Origin: JALZVT01 sp039029135
GTDB taxonomy: Bacteria > Pseudomonadota > Gammaproteobacteria > Pseudomonadales > Azotimanducaceae
NCBI GenBank assembly: GCA_039029135.1
Contig: JBCCGT010000017.1
Coordinates: 44,987-108,986, forward strand
DNA: 64,000 bases
Direction: 5' to 3'
Part shown: positions 24,440-33,820 of the stretch, one piece after another
Layout of the letters: each line of letters opens with the position of its first letter
Numbering within the stretch: position 1 is the first letter of the stretch
Notes under the pieces: model-generated
What the model saw: only the letters and a program-made list of their open reading frames with translations
Databases searched by the model: none
What the model was told of the DNA's origin: nothing
Position numbers and translations under genes: made by a program

Positions 24440-26575
24440 TTAGCCGCCCACGGTGGCGACGACCCTGACGCGTCTGTCGTCTGGAACTTCGTTGTAGGCC
24501 AGCACGTTCAGCGCCGGGATGCCCTGGCGTACAAAGCGTGCGAGCCAGGCGCGAATGGCGGGGGGCACCAGCAGCACGGCGGGCTCGCCCGCCGCCTCGC
24601 GGCGCTGGGTTTCGTTGGCGAGCGCCTGCTGTAGCTGGTCGGCAAGCTGCGGATCGAGCCCGGGTTGATCGTCGCCGTGGGGCAGCGCGGGTGCGTTTGC
24701 GATCTGGCCCTCCAGGCCGGCGGACAAACCGGCGGGGCGCGTGCCGCGCATCGAATCCTGCAGAATCTGCTCGAGCTGCGGCGCCAGCGTGAATGCGGGC
24801 ATCTCTTTGGCCAGGCCATTGATCCTGTGCACGATTGAGGGCGCGATCGCGCGTCTGACCGCCGCCAGCAGAGCCGCAGGGTCCGTGCCGTAGGCCGCCT
24901 GCTCCGCGAGCGTTTCCACGATGCTGCGCATATCCCGAATCGGAATGCCCTCTTTGAGCAGGTCCTGCAGCACACGGTTGAGCTGAGCGAGTGTCATTAC
25001 CGCAGGCACCACCTCCTGCAGCGCCTTGGGCGCATTGACGGTGAGGCGATCGAGCAGCTCCTGTGTCTGTGTATGACCGAGCAGACGATGGGCGCTCGTC
25101 TTGATGATCTGGCTGAGATGGGTGCCCACCACCGTGCTCGCATCGACGACGGTGTAGCCCAGGGTGCGCGCGTGCTCGCTGTTGCCGGTGTCGACCCAGA
25201 CGGCGTCCAGCCCGAACGTAGGATCCTTGGTCGGTATCCCGGAGGGCTGACCCGCGACGCCGCCAGGGTCGATGGCGAGTTCCTTGCCCGGGTGCACTTC
25301 GCCGGTTGCGACGGGTACGCCGTTCAGCAAGATGCGATAGGCCCCAGGCGCGAGGTCGAGATTGTCTCGGATGTGCACCGACGGAATGAGAAAGCCGAGT
25401 TCCTGGGTCAGATTGCGCCGGATGCTGCGGATCTTGCTCACCAGTGGGCCATCCTGCTCGCTGTCGACCAGCGGTATCAGCCGATAACCCACCTCGAGAC
25501 CGAGCAGGTCTGCGGCCTCGACGTCGTCCCAACTCAGCTCGCTCGGCGTCGGCGGCGCGGGCGGTGGCTCTGCCGCCTGCTCGGCGCGCGCGCTCATCTG
25601 GGCGCGTCGGCGGCGCTGCCACGCGATCGCTAGTCCGCCGCCGCCCAATAGTAGAAAGACGAGATTGGGCATGCCCGGCACCAGTCCGAGCAGAAACAGT
25701 ACGCCGCCGGCTACGAACAGCACGCGCGGTTCACTGATCAGCTGGTTGATGACCTGTTCGCCCATGTCCTGATCGGAGGACATGCGCGTGACGATGACCG
25801 CGGTACCGGTCGACAGGAGCAGGGAGGGAATCTGGGCGACCAGCCCGTCGCCAATAGTAAGCAGCGTGTAGTTTTCGACGGCCTCAGCCAGCGGCAGGCC
25901 GTGTTGCAGTGTGCCAATCGCGAGTCCGCCGATGATGTTTACGAGCAAGATCAGGATGCCCGCGACCGCGTCTCCGCGGACAAACTTGCTGGCACCGTCC
26001 ATCGCGCCGAAGAAGTCGGCCTCTTCGCGAATCTCGGCGCGCCGCGCCGATGCCTGTTCCTGATCGATGATCCCGGCGTTCAGGTCGGCGTCGATGGCCA
26101 TCTGGCGACCCGGCATGGCGTCCAGGGTGAAGCGGGCGGTCACCTCCGATACGCGGCCTGCACCCTTGGTCACGACCACGAAGTTGATGATCACAAGTAT
26201 CGCAAACACGACCAGACCGATCGTGTAGTTGCCGCCGATGACGAATTCGCCGAAGGCCTCGATTACCTTGCCGGCCGCATCGGTGCCCTCGTGCCCCTTG
26301 AGTAGCACCACCCTGGTCGAGGCGATGTTCAGCGCCAACCGCAGCAGTGTGACGAGCAGCAAGATGGTCGGAAAGATCGCAAGCTCCAGCGGCCTGCGGA
26401 CATAGAAAACCGCCAGTATGATCACTAGCGATAGAGCGATGTTGAAGGTGAACAACAGGTCCAGTGCCACCGCGGGCAGCGGCAGCATCATCATCGCGAG
26501 CAGTAGCAGCAGGAACACCGGCGCGCCCATCGCGTGGTTTACGTGCGGCTCAAGCAATGCGAGCAGGCGCCGCAT
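24440..26575 (-). CDS. flhA: Flagellar export gate protein FlhA
   Basis: 711 aa with eight membrane segments in the first 330 residues, including the FHIPEP-type loop (VSEVTARFTLDAMPGRQMAIDADLNAGIIDQEQASARRAEI). The cytoplasmic part has the four export-ring subdomains ending GIPALNVLAYNEVPDDRRV. It forms the nonameric ring that docks export substrates and couples the proton gradient. Start ATG 26575 overlaps the flhB stop (TGATG). Confidence 0.96.
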   Translation of the reverse strand: MRRLLALLEPHVNHAMGAPVFLLLLLAMMMLPLPAVALDLLFTFNIALSLVIILAVFYVRRPLELAIFPTILLLVTLLRLALNIASTRVVLLKGHEGTDAAGKVIEAFGEFVIGGNYTIGLVVFAILVIINFVVVTKGAGRVSEVTARFTLDAMPGRQMAIDADLNAGIIDQEQASARRAEIREEADFFGAMDGASKFVRGDAVAGILILLVNIIGGLAIGTLQHGLPLAEAVENYTLLTIGDGLVAQIPSLLLSTGTAVIVTRMSSDQDMGEQVINQLISEPRVLFVAGGVLFLLGLVPGMPNLVFLLLGGGGLAIAWQRRRRAQMSARAEQAAEPPPAPPTPSELSWDDVEAADLLGLEVGYRLIPLVDSEQDGPLVSKIRSIRRNLTQELGFLIPSVHIRDNLDLAPGAYRILLNGVPVATGEVHPGKELAIDPGGVAGQPSGIPTKDPTFGLDAVWVDTGNSEHARTLGYTVVDASTVVGTHLSQIIKTSAHRLLGHTQTQELLDRLTVNAPKALQEVVPAVMTLAQLNRVLQDLLKEGIPIRDMRSIVETLAEQAAYGTDPAALLAAVRRAIAPSIVHRINGLAKEMPAFTLAPQLEQILQDSMRGTRPAGLSAGLEGQIANAPALPHGDDQPGLDPQLADQLQQALANETQRREAAGEPAVLLVPPAIRAWLARFVRQGIPALNVLAYNEVPDDRRVRVVATVGG

Positions 26576-27714
26576 CAGACAGTCCCCTCAGGCTCGTCGC
26601 CCTCGACGTCGATCGTCGGGCGCCGCGGTTCGGCGCCGCCGCGTGCCATATAGGCGTCTAGCTGGAACAGATAGCTCAGCACCTGCGCGACGGCGATGTA
26701 GAGATCTGCCGGGATCTCCTCGCCGATTTCTGCCGTCCTGAACAGTGCGCGCGCCAGCGGTGGCGCCTCGAAGATCGGTACCCGATGTTCGTTCGCGCGT
26801 TCGCGTATGCGCGCGGCGAGCAGATCCGCGCCCTTCGCAACGACGATTGGCGCGTTCATGTGCTCCGCCTCATAGCGCAGCGCGACAGCGAAGTGCGTCG
26901 GGTTCGTGATCACGACGGTTGCCTCGGGAATGTCGTCCAACATGCGTCTGCCGGCTGCCTCCTGCTGCAACTGGCGTATGCGGGCGCGAACCTCCGGTCG
27001 ACCCTCGATCTCTTTCGCCTCGTCGCGAACCTCCTGACGGGTCATGCGCAGCTTTTTCTCGTGGTCCCAGCGCTGGAAGGGCACATCGACCGCCGCGATG
27101 ATGATGAGACCGGTGCTGAAGAGGACGAACGCGAGGCTCATCAACATGCCTGAGCTGCTGATCGCGGCGACTAGCGGTTGGCGTCCCAGCGCTAACAGCG
27201 ACTCGGTCATGCTCTGCAGCACGACGATGCCGATCGCGGCGACCAACAGGAACTTCGCCAGCGCTTTCAGCAGTTCGACCAAGCCGCGCATCGCGAACAG
27301 GCGCTTCAAGCCCTTAAGCGGATTGATCCGTTCGCCTTTGAACGCCAGCGCCTCGACGGAAAACGACCAGCCACCGAGCGCCATCGGCGAGAGTATCGAT
27401 ACGATCGTCACGACGATCAGGAGCGGCAGCAGCAGCGCCGCGCTCGCCGTCGTCGCATTAGCCAGTGGCGCAAACATCAGACGCGGATCGGTCGCCATCT
27501 CGCGGTCGATACTCAGGCCACCCGAGAACATGTCGACGAGGCTATCCAGCATGGTGTCGCCGAACACATAGATCGTTGCCGCTGCGGAAAGCGTGACTGC
27601 CATCGTGGTCAGTTCGCGCGAACGCGCGATTTGCCCTTTATCGCGCGCATCGCGCAGTCGCTTCGGCGTTGGCGCCTCTGTGGGCTCAGTGCTGCGGTCT
27701 TCGGATTCAGCCAC
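26575..27714 (-). CDS. flhB: Flagellar export switch protein FlhB
   Basis: 379 aa. The N-terminus AESEDRSTEPTEAPTPKRLRDARDKGQ is typical, with four membrane helices and a C-terminal domain containing the autocleavage motif N271-P-T-H274. Cleavage between Asn and Pro switches export from rod/hook to filament substrates together with FliK. Start is GTG 27714, 10 bases after the fliR stop. Confidence 0.96.
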   Translation of the reverse strand: MAESEDRSTEPTEAPTPKRLRDARDKGQIARSRELTTMAVTLSAAATIYVFGDTMLDSLVDMFSGGLSIDREMATDPRLMFAPLANATTASAALLLPLLIVVTIVSILSPMALGGWSFSVEALAFKGERINPLKGLKRLFAMRGLVELLKALAKFLLVAAIGIVVLQSMTESLLALGRQPLVAAISSSGMLMSLAFVLFSTGLIIIAAVDVPFQRWDHEKKLRMTRQEVRDEAKEIEGRPEVRARIRQLQQEAAGRRMLDDIPEATVVITNPTHFAVALRYEAEHMNAPIVVAKGADLLAARIRERANEHRVPIFEAPPLARALFRTAEIGEEIPADLYIAVAQVLSYLFQLDAYMARGGAEPRRPTIDVEGDEPEGTV

Positions 27715-27723
27715 GGCAACGAC

Positions 27724-28494
27724 CTACAGCGGAAACCAGTTCGCGAACTGACCGAAGGTGGTCTCCAGCATGCGCGTCAGCACGGCGAGCACGTTGTCCA
27801 TCGCGATTTGTAGGATGACGAAGCCCAGCAGCATGCTGACGGGTAGACCGACCGCGAACAGGTTCAGCGTGGGCGCAGCTCTGCTGATGACCCCGTACCC
27901 GAGGTTTACGATCAGTAGCGCCGTCACCGCAGGCAGCGCGATCAACAGCGCGCCCGCGAACATCTGACTGCCCCAGTTTGCGACCTGCCAGGCGGCATCC
28001 GGCGTCAGGACCGCAGCGCCGGGCGGCAGCGTGCGAAAGCTCGCCGCGAGTGCCTCGAGTAGCGCATGGTGACCGTCGAGCGCCAGAAACATCAGCGTGG
28101 TGAGCAGTAAGAAGAACTGCGACAGCACCGGAACGTTGACGCCCCGCTGGGGATCCACCATGGTCGCGAATCCCAGTCCCATGCTGGTGGCGATCGTCTG
28201 GCTGCCGACGATGACCGCGTCGAATATCATCTGCACCAGAAAGCCCATCGTGACACCCAGCAGTATCTCCTGGGCGACGGCGAGCAGCGGCGTCTCGCGC
28301 AGCGGCACGCTCGCGCCCTCGGCGACGAACACGGGTGCGAGCAGCGCCGCTATCGCGAGCGACAGCGCGATTCGTATGCGCGGCGTGATGAGCCGCGAGC
28401 CGAACAGCGGCGCCACCATCACGGTTGCCGCGATGCGGATGAAGGGCAGCAGGAACGCGCCGATCAGGGCTTCTAGCTGATCCAGTTCGCTCAT
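27724..28494 (-). CDS. fliR: Flagellar export gate protein FliR
   Basis: 256 aa, six or so membrane helices. FliR-typical phrases are LGVTMGFLVQMIFDAVIVGSQTIATSMGLGFATMVDP and VLGFVILQIAMDNV-like ends. It forms the FliPQR export pore with FliP and FliQ. It starts at ATG 28494, just after fliQ ends at 28498, within one continuous operon. Confidence 0.95.
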   Translation of the reverse strand: MSELDQLEALIGAFLLPFIRIAATVMVAPLFGSRLITPRIRIALSLAIAALLAPVFVAEGASVPLRETPLLAVAQEILLGVTMGFLVQMIFDAVIVGSQTIATSMGLGFATMVDPQRGVNVPVLSQFFLLLTTLMFLALDGHHALLEALAASFRTLPPGAAVLTPDAAWQVANWGSQMFAGALLIALPAVTALLIVNLGYGVISRAAPTLNLFAVGLPVSMLLGFVILQIAMDNVLAVLTRMLETTFGQFANWFPL

Positions 28495-28497
28495 GTT

Positions 28498-28767
28498 TCA
28501 ACCGATGAGGAACGGAATGTCGCGCAGCAGGGTGCTGGTATAGCCGGTGATGATCCCCAGCATCCAACGGCCGAGGATCCATAGCACGCCGACCAGCGCG
28601 ATCAGCTTCGGGATGAATGACAGCGTCATCTCGTTGATCTGGGTCGCGGCCTGCAACATGCCGATCAACAGCCCGACCACAAGCGCCGCGCCGAGCATGG
28701 GGGTGGCCAGCAGCACCATGACGTACAGCGCCTGCTGACCGATGCTGACAACAGTTTCGGGGGACAA
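28498..28767 (-). CDS. fliQ: Flagellar export gate protein FliQ
   Basis: 89 aa with two membrane hairpin helices. The family pattern VLLATPMLGAALVVGLLIGMLQAATQINEMTLSFIPK is clear. It is an export-gate subunit. Start is TTG 28767 with GGAGAG upstream; the family N-terminus MSPETVVSIG fits this choice. Confidence 0.95.
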   Translation of the reverse strand: MSPETVVSIGQQALYVMVLLATPMLGAALVVGLLIGMLQAATQINEMTLSFIPKLIALVGVLWILGRWMLGIITGYTSTLLRDIPFLIG

Positions 28768-28779
28768 GGTGGCTCTCCA

Positions 28780-29541
28780 TCAGAGAAAGAAGCTTCCGGC
28801 CAGCGTGCTCATCAAGAGCGTCCAGCCGTCGACGAGCACGAACAGCATGATCTTGAATGGCAGCGACACGAGCATGGGAGACAGCATCATCATGCCCATC
28901 GACATCAGCGTGCTGGCAACGACCAGATCGATGACCACGAAAGGGATGAAGATCAAGAAACCAATCTGAAAGGCGGTCTTCAGCTCGCTCGTGACGAACG
29001 CGGGAACGAGTATCGAAATGGGCACGTCTGCCGGTTGCGCGAAGGCGCCGCGGTTGGCGATGCCCGCGAACAGTTCGATGTCTGCTTCGCGTGTCTGCCC
29101 CAGCATGAACTCTCGCAGCGGCTGCATACCCGCCGTGTAGGCGCCGTCGATCTGCATCTCGCCCGCGATGTACGGGGCGACGCCAGCGGAGTAGACGCGC
29201 TCCAGCACCGGGGTCATAACGAACAGCGTCAAGAACAGCGCGAGTCCTATCAACACCTGGTTCGGTGGCGTCTGCACGGTGCCCAGGGCCTGGCGGAGTA
29301 TGCTCAGGACGATGATGATGCGCGTGAAAGACGTCATCATGAGCAAGATCGCGGGCAGCAGCGTCAGCGCGGTCATTAGCGCCAGGATCTGCAGCGTCAG
29401 CGAATAGCCGGGGCCGTCTTCTCCCGTGCTGTTGGCGAACAGCGACTCGATGGGCAGCGCCGCCGCATCCGCCGCATAGCCCGGCGTTGCGGCTAATGCG
29501 AGCGCCGTCGCGGCGAGCCAATAGGGCAGTGCCGACTTCAC
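28780..29541 (-). CDS. fliP: Flagellar export gate protein FliP
   Basis: 253 aa, matching the family. A cleavable signal peptide (VKSALPYWLAATALALAATPGYA), four membrane helices and the core phrases MTSFTRIIIVLSILRQALGT, PPNQVLIGLALFLTLFVM and PAFVTSELKTAFQIGFLIFIPF. GTG 29541 is chosen because it overlaps the fliO stop as GTGA; the longer open frame upstream overlaps all of fliO. Confidence 0.95.
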   Translation of the reverse strand: MKSALPYWLAATALALAATPGYAADAAALPIESLFANSTGEDGPGYSLTLQILALMTALTLLPAILLMMTSFTRIIIVLSILRQALGTVQTPPNQVLIGLALFLTLFVMTPVLERVYSAGVAPYIAGEMQIDGAYTAGMQPLREFMLGQTREADIELFAGIANRGAFAQPADVPISILVPAFVTSELKTAFQIGFLIFIPFVVIDLVVASTLMSMGMMMLSPMLVSLPFKIMLFVLVDGWTLLMSTLAGSFFL

Positions 29542-29894
29542 GGTCCGGTAGCCTTGGCGACCAGCGACCGCAGCGCGCTTTTGAATTCCGGCGCTTCTGC
29601 GGTGCGATCGCTCAGCGGTTCGTCCAGCGTCAGCAGATGTTCGATGCCAGCCGCGCTCACGCCCAGCAGCACCTGCTCGGCGCCCACCTGCACGACCAGC
29701 AGCCGCTCCCGCTGGCCGAGGGTGAGCACACCCACGACGCGGAGCTCGCCGATTCTGCCGCCGGCGCCAAGCGGCGCGCGTCTGAGCAGCCAGGCGCATA
29801 GCAGCACCACGCCCAGCACGCAGACTAGCGCACCAAACATCTCGAGTGTCTGGCCGCCCCAGTCCTGCTGCAGAGAGAGTGGAGACCCGCGCAC
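29538..29894 (-). CDS. fliO: Flagellar export assembly protein FliO
   Basis: 118 aa from GTG 29894, which lies 2 bases after the fliN stop. One membrane helix (LEMFGALVCVLGVVLLCAWLLRR), then the small FliO domain (GELRVVGVLTLGQRERLLVVQVGAEQVLLGVSAAGIEHL). It assists assembly of the FliP ring. The frame is open further upstream but overlaps fliN. Confidence 0.9.
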   Translation of the reverse strand: MRGSPLSLQQDWGGQTLEMFGALVCVLGVVLLCAWLLRRAPLGAGGRIGELRVVGVLTLGQRERLLVVQVGAEQVLLGVSAAGIEHLLTLDEPLSDRTAEAPEFKSALRSLVAKATGP

Positions 29895-29896
29895 CG

Positions 29897-30292
29897 CTAC
29901 TCGCTCGCCTTGCGGATGCGTTCTGTTGGACTGACGACTTCGCTCAGTCTGATGCCGTAGCTGCCGTTGACGACCACCACATCGCCGCGCGCGATGAGCG
30001 TGCCGTTCACCAGCACGTCCAGCGGCTCGCCGGCGATTCGATCCAGTTCGACGATGGAACCGTTGTTGAGCTGCATGAGTTCGTGTACGCACATGCGCGT
30101 GCGACCGACCTGCAGCGCGACGTCGACCTCGACTTTCAGAATCAGATTCAGGTCCAGGTCCTGCGGCGGGGCGACGGCGCTCGATGCCTCCGCCTCGGCG
30201 GCGGCGCCTTCCTCGCGTAGTTCGTCCCAGGCGGCCTGTTCCTGCTCGCTACCCGGCGCCTCGTCTTCCGGCGTATTCTCGGCTTCGCTCAT
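29897..30292 (-). CDS. fliN: Flagellar switch protein FliN
   Basis: 131 aa. An acidic N-terminal extension (about 50 residues) precedes the SpoA-type C-ring domain (DLNLILKVEVDVALQVGRTRMCVHELMQLNNGSIVELDR, then GDVVVVNGSYGIRLSEVV). It forms the lower C-ring and binds export chaperones. It lies between fliM and fliO in the fliL operon. Confidence 0.96.
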   Translation of the reverse strand: MSEAENTPEDEAPGSEQEQAAWDELREEGAAAEAEASSAVAPPQDLDLNLILKVEVDVALQVGRTRMCVHELMQLNNGSIVELDRIAGEPLDVLVNGTLIARGDVVVVNGSYGIRLSEVVSPTERIRKASE

Positions 30293-30325
30293 CTCACTCC
30301 ACTCGGTGTTTGCGGGTGGGCTACG

Positions 30326-31297
30326 TCACGCATCGGCGCGACCTCGAATCTGTATGGCGTTGCGCCCGTTCTTGATGCCGAACTGTCCCTGCAGCAGCGG
30401 CACACCCCCGGCGCACAGCGTGACCTGCTCGAACATCTCGACGGGCATGACGTCTCCTGGCTGCAGTCGCATGAGTGCAGCCAGCGGCAGACGTGTGCCG
30501 GCGATATCGACGTTCAGATCGATCCCGGCATCGCCCATGCTTTGACGAAAGGCGGCGCGCCACGCCTCGCGCTGATCTTCCTGGCTACCCCGGGCGCTCG
30601 ATTCCAATGCCTCGCGCAGCGGCTCGAGCATGCTGACGGGCAAGACCGTCGCTATCTGTACGACCAGGTCTTCGCTGAGTTCGATGTCCGTGCGGCTGAT
30701 GTGCACGGGTTCGGTGTCCGAGAAAAAGCTGCAGAACTGCGGATGATTTTCCTGCCGCGACAGGCGCAGGCGCAGCGGCATGACGCCGGCCCACGCGCGT
30801 CCTAGATTGTCGAAGGCCAGGTGCAGAAGGCGTGTGACGATGCCGAGTTCCGTCGGCGAGAACTCTTCCTTAGGATCCGCTTCCAGGCCTCGCGCGCTGC
30901 CGCCGAAGTAGAAGTCGACGAACGACGCGATGAGTTCCTGGCTCAGCACGATCATCATGCTGGCACCGTCGTCTTCGACGAATACAAGATTCATCGATGT
31001 CGGCACCGGCAGGCTGGCCGCGTACTCGCGGAACTTCTGTGTGCCGGCCTCTGCTGGTTCCGCGGTGACACCTTCGTTGAGCAGCTCGCGCAGATCTTTC
31101 TGTAGGTATCGGGCAAACAGCTGGTCGATGTGCCCTAGCGATGGCATGTCGCTGCGGACAATCGGATCGCCCGCTGTTAGATCCAGTTCTTCGACCGTGC
31201 CGCTGAACGCCGCGGGGGCCTGCAGAGCGATGTTCCCGGAGCGCAGGCCAGACAACAGCGCATCAATCTCTTCGGCGGTGAGAACGTCGTCGCTCAT
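30326..31297 (-). CDS. fliM: Flagellar switch protein FliM
   Basis: 323 aa. The N-terminal EIDALLSGL segment, which binds phosphorylated CheY in other bacteria, is intact. The central CheC-like domain includes VLSQELIASFVDFYFGG, and the C-terminal SpoA domain ends PLLQGQFGIKNGRNAIQIRGR. It connects the rotor FliG to FliN. Presence of the CheY-binding peptide suggests chemotaxis genes exist elsewhere in the genome. Confidence 0.96.
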   Translation of the reverse strand: MSDDVLTAEEIDALLSGLRSGNIALQAPAAFSGTVEELDLTAGDPIVRSDMPSLGHIDQLFARYLQKDLRELLNEGVTAEPAEAGTQKFREYAASLPVPTSMNLVFVEDDGASMMIVLSQELIASFVDFYFGGSARGLEADPKEEFSPTELGIVTRLLHLAFDNLGRAWAGVMPLRLRLSRQENHPQFCSFFSDTEPVHISRTDIELSEDLVVQIATVLPVSMLEPLREALESSARGSQEDQREAWRAAFRQSMGDAGIDLNVDIAGTRLPLAALMRLQPGDVMPVEMFEQVTLCAGGVPLLQGQFGIKNGRNAIQIRGRADA

Positions 31298-31303
31298 GCC
31301 GGG

Positions 31304-31807
31304 CTACTGAATGACAAAGCTGGTGAAGTACAGCGACTCTAGCGGTTCGCTGCCCGCGAGCTTTTCGAGCACGCCGTTCGCGACCTCAAGCGCTTCGAAC
31401 TGAAGCTGGTCCTTACCGCCGGGTGCCATCACGGTGTCGTAGTCGATGCCGCCCAGCAATGAAATCAGGGCGGAGCGGATCGCGGGGCTATGGGTACGTG
31501 CTTCTTCCAGTACCGCGGTGTTTCGGGTCATGACCTGCACCGTGGTTTGCAGAAACCGACCCTTGCCGTTGTGATCGAAGTTCACGACCAATGCCGGATC
31601 CAGCGGCAAATAGTTCGCCGGTTCGAGACTCTCTGGGGCGGGTGCGGCGGCCCCTTCCGCTGCGGGTGGCGGCGGTGGGGGCTTGATGATGTCGAGCAGG
31701 AAGGCCACACCGACCTGGGTGGCGCCGACGAGCACGACGATGATGACGATCTGTACGATGCCGAGCTTGGCGGCGGGGGCCGGCGCCGGATTGTCTTCTT
31801 CTGCCAT
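31304..31807 (-). CDS. fliL: Flagellar basal-body protein FliL
   Basis: 167 aa. A cytoplasmic Ala/Pro-rich start, one membrane helix (IVQIVIIVVLVGATQVGVAFLLDII), a Pro/Ala linker, then the stator-associated periplasmic domain ending ESLYFTSFVIQ. It modulates the stator. It is the first gene of the fliL-M-N-O-P-Q-R-flhB-A-F-fleN-fliA-DUF2802 operon, about 210 bp downstream of a sigma-54 promoter. Confidence 0.93.
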   Translation of the reverse strand: MAEEDNPAPAPAAKLGIVQIVIIVVLVGATQVGVAFLLDIIKPPPPPPAAEGAAAPAPESLEPANYLPLDPALVVNFDHNGKGRFLQTTVQVMTRNTAVLEEARTHSPAIRSALISLLGGIDYDTVMAPGGKDQLQFEALEVANGVLEKLAGSEPLESLYFTSFVIQ

Positions 31808-32136
31808 TGGCTCAATGGGTCCCTGACATGATCGACGCCGCGGTCGCGTCGATGTGGCTAATCGTTTTTGGCCGTTGCGCGAATTTCGCTTTCCGCGCTG
31901 AGCGTGTCGCTCGCGAAACTGCTGTGCCGGTCGGTAGCGCTTATTGCGTACGCGTGAATCGAGAAGCCGCAGCCGATGTAACGCGAACGACTGCGCTCGG
32001 TTGTTTCGATGAAGATTTGCAATCGACGTGCCAGTGGCGCGTGCGCGTTAAGTCATTGATTGTTAACGCTTGCCGATGAGCGTTGCTGAGGCGGCACGGA
32101 ATTCTGGCGCCAGCCGTCGGTGTCTTGACGCGGTTT
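31808..32136. other. Gap between fliK end and fliL start
   Basis: About 330 bp, holding the sigma-54 promoter of the fliL operon (32019-32033). Short open frames on the plus strand have no recognisable content. No clear fliK terminator is seen. Confidence 0.5.
32019..32033 (-). promoter_or_regulatory. Sigma-54 promoter of the fliL operon
   Basis: On the minus strand TGGCACGTCGATTGC, with GG at 32032-32031, ten bases, GC at 32020-32019. This matches the -24/-12 consensus TGGCACG-N4-TTGC exactly. It points toward fliL about 210 bp away, leaving a long untranslated leader. Confidence 0.8.
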
Positions 32137-33285
32137 CTACACGTACAGATCGAGTGTCCGTTCGTGTGTCTGGGCGCGCAGTGCGACGCTCAGCTCTGAG
32201 CCGGGCGGAGGTTCCTCTGCTTGCCCAATGCTGCTTGAGAACGGGGAGCTGTCGAACGTCTGCTGCTGTGCGCTGCCGTCCGCGACCGAGGTATCACCCA
32301 GGCTGATGCCGGATTCACTCAGGAGTTCTGCCAATCGTGGTAACGAGGCCTCCACGAGCGAACGCACCTCAGGGTTTGGCGCGATCAGCAGGACGCTCGC
32401 CTGATCGCCGCTAACGCTGATGCGAACGTTGATGTTTCCCAAGTGAGGCGGACTCAGACGCAGTTCGGCGTCCTGCTGGCCTTGCAGCGTCAGCGCGGCG
32501 AGTTGGTCTGCAAAAGGCGTAGGGGTCGGAACAGCCGTGGTGCTGACCAATAGGGGAGCCGTGCTGCTAAGGACGCCGGTTGTTGGCGGCGCGCTTGCAG
32601 CCACCAGCAGCGGTACTCCGGCGAGCGACGGCTCTGCTCGCTCGGTGGATACCGGCCGGTCAGTGCTTGCGAGTGAACTCAGCAGCCGCCGATTGTCGGT
32701 CGGCAGCGTTGTCGGTGGTGGGCTCAGCGACGCGATGCCCTCGGTGGGTGTGATCGGATTCTGAACCGTTGGCGGCAGCGTGTTGCCGCTACTCGGCAAG
32801 GGGCTGCCGGCCGCCTGTCCGGGAAAGGTTGGCGCCAGTGGTTGTTCGCCGTCGATCAACGTCAACTGCAGCGACGCTGTGGCGGCGCTCGTACCGGCAG
32901 TGCGAGCCGTTCCGTCAGATCCAATGACGCCGGTGGGCGGTGTGACTTGCGCCAGACCAGCGATCGACGCGTCCGCCGCCGCGGCCGCGAGTTCGTCGGC
33001 AGCATTGGTCAAGGATTCGGCGCTCGTCCTTGCGCCGATGTCCGTAGTGCCGTCAACGCGTCGCTGAGATGCGTCCAGCGCGTCGGTGAGCAGGCGCGCA
33101 AAGGGGTTTTCTGGACTCAACGTGTCGCCGGATGGCGACGCGGTCGTTAACTCGTCGCGCAGCGCGCTTTCGCTCACACCCGTTAGCGGGGATCTCGCGG
33201 GTTTGCCGACCGAGCCTGTGGCGGGTACGGCCAGGCCGGCCGACGTGGTCGAGCCCGATGGCGCTATGGGAATGATCGGCAGCAC
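32137..33285 (-). CDS. fliK: Flagellar hook-length control protein FliK
   Basis: 382 aa. The long N-terminal part is low-complexity, rich in Thr, Ser, Pro and Ala, as expected for the molecular ruler. The C-terminal domain (about 275-355) carries LTLQGQQDAELRLSPPHLG, INVRISVSGDQASVLLIAPNPEVRSLVEASLPRL, typical of the FliK switch domain acting on FlhB. Start is GTG 33285; its own sigma-54 promoter lies 107 bp upstream. Confidence 0.9.
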   Translation of the reverse strand: MLPIIPIAPSGSTTSAGLAVPATGSVGKPARSPLTGVSESALRDELTTASPSGDTLSPENPFARLLTDALDASQRRVDGTTDIGARTSAESLTNAADELAAAAADASIAGLAQVTPPTGVIGSDGTARTAGTSAATASLQLTLIDGEQPLAPTFPGQAAGSPLPSSGNTLPPTVQNPITPTEGIASLSPPPTTLPTDNRRLLSSLASTDRPVSTERAEPSLAGVPLLVAASAPPTTGVLSSTAPLLVSTTAVPTPTPFADQLAALTLQGQQDAELRLSPPHLGNINVRISVSGDQASVLLIAPNPEVRSLVEASLPRLAELLSESGISLGDTSVADGSAQQQTFDSSPFSSSIGQAEEPPPGSELSVALRAQTHERTLDLYV

Positions 33286-33391
33286 TGTTTTGTGGCCTGG
33301 GTATCCGTCGTTCTGCTTTGTTGGGCGACCTCGCTAGGGCTAAGGATTGTCATCCAGACCCGCGGGCTTGCCCCATTCACAGAGGTTGGTT

Positions 33392-33406
33392 GCAATTCTT
33401 CTGCCA
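33392..33406 (-). promoter_or_regulatory. Sigma-54 promoter of fliK
   Basis: On the minus strand TGGCAGAAGAATTGC, with GG and GC separated by ten bases. It agrees with the -24/-12 consensus in TGGCA and TTGC. It lies 107 bp upstream of the fliK start and downstream of the PilZ gene. Confidence 0.7.
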
Positions 33407-33541
33407 GAATTGCATTTACCGGCATCGTTCTCGCTAGCGCTTCTGCCTTGGACCTGTTTGTCGCTGCGTTCTGCGCGAGCAACAGCCGAGGCAGCAATTC
33501 TCGGGCCGGGCTATCGGATGCGTGTCGTCCCCGCGTCGTCG

Positions 33542-33820
33542 TCAGGCGGGAACGATGCGCAGACCCAGCCCGTCGGCTTCGCGCTGCGCGACGGTCGCGA
33601 TGAACTGGTGCAGGCGGGTGACGCCGTCCACGTCGACGGCAAACGTGATGGGAAACTGATCGCCCTGTTGGACGTCTAGTCTGGCGCTGGATTCGATGAA
33701 CACGCCGCCCGCGCTCATGTCACGGGTCTGAAAAGCGTGCGTCGGTAGAGAAGGATGATGAAGATAGGCTTGGGTACGCGCGCGTTTGCGAACGGCACCC
33801 CGACGTTCTGGTTGTGACAC
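33542..33820 (-). CDS. Single-domain PilZ protein
   Basis: 92 aa from GTG 33820. The PilZ c-di-GMP-binding elements are visible: an N-terminal RKRAR stretch (RxxxR) and DMSAGGVFIES (DxSxxG). The start is chosen for the GGAGG five bases upstream and because PilZ domains begin just before the arginine motif; a longer frame overlaps flgN. It follows flgM-flgN, like the PilZ protein FlgZ in Pseudomonas, but lacks the YcgR-type second domain. It probably reports c-di-GMP to the motor or export system (inferred). Confidence 0.8.
   Translation of the reverse strand: MSQPERRGAVRKRARTQAYLHHPSLPTHAFQTRDMSAGGVFIESSARLDVQQGDQFPITFAVDVDGVTRLHQFIATVAQREADGLGLRIVPA

Noticed and set aside
31807..32079. Open frame of 90 codons on the plus strand upstream of fliL
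   Set aside because: No ribosome site, no domain; it covers the fliL sigma-54 promoter.
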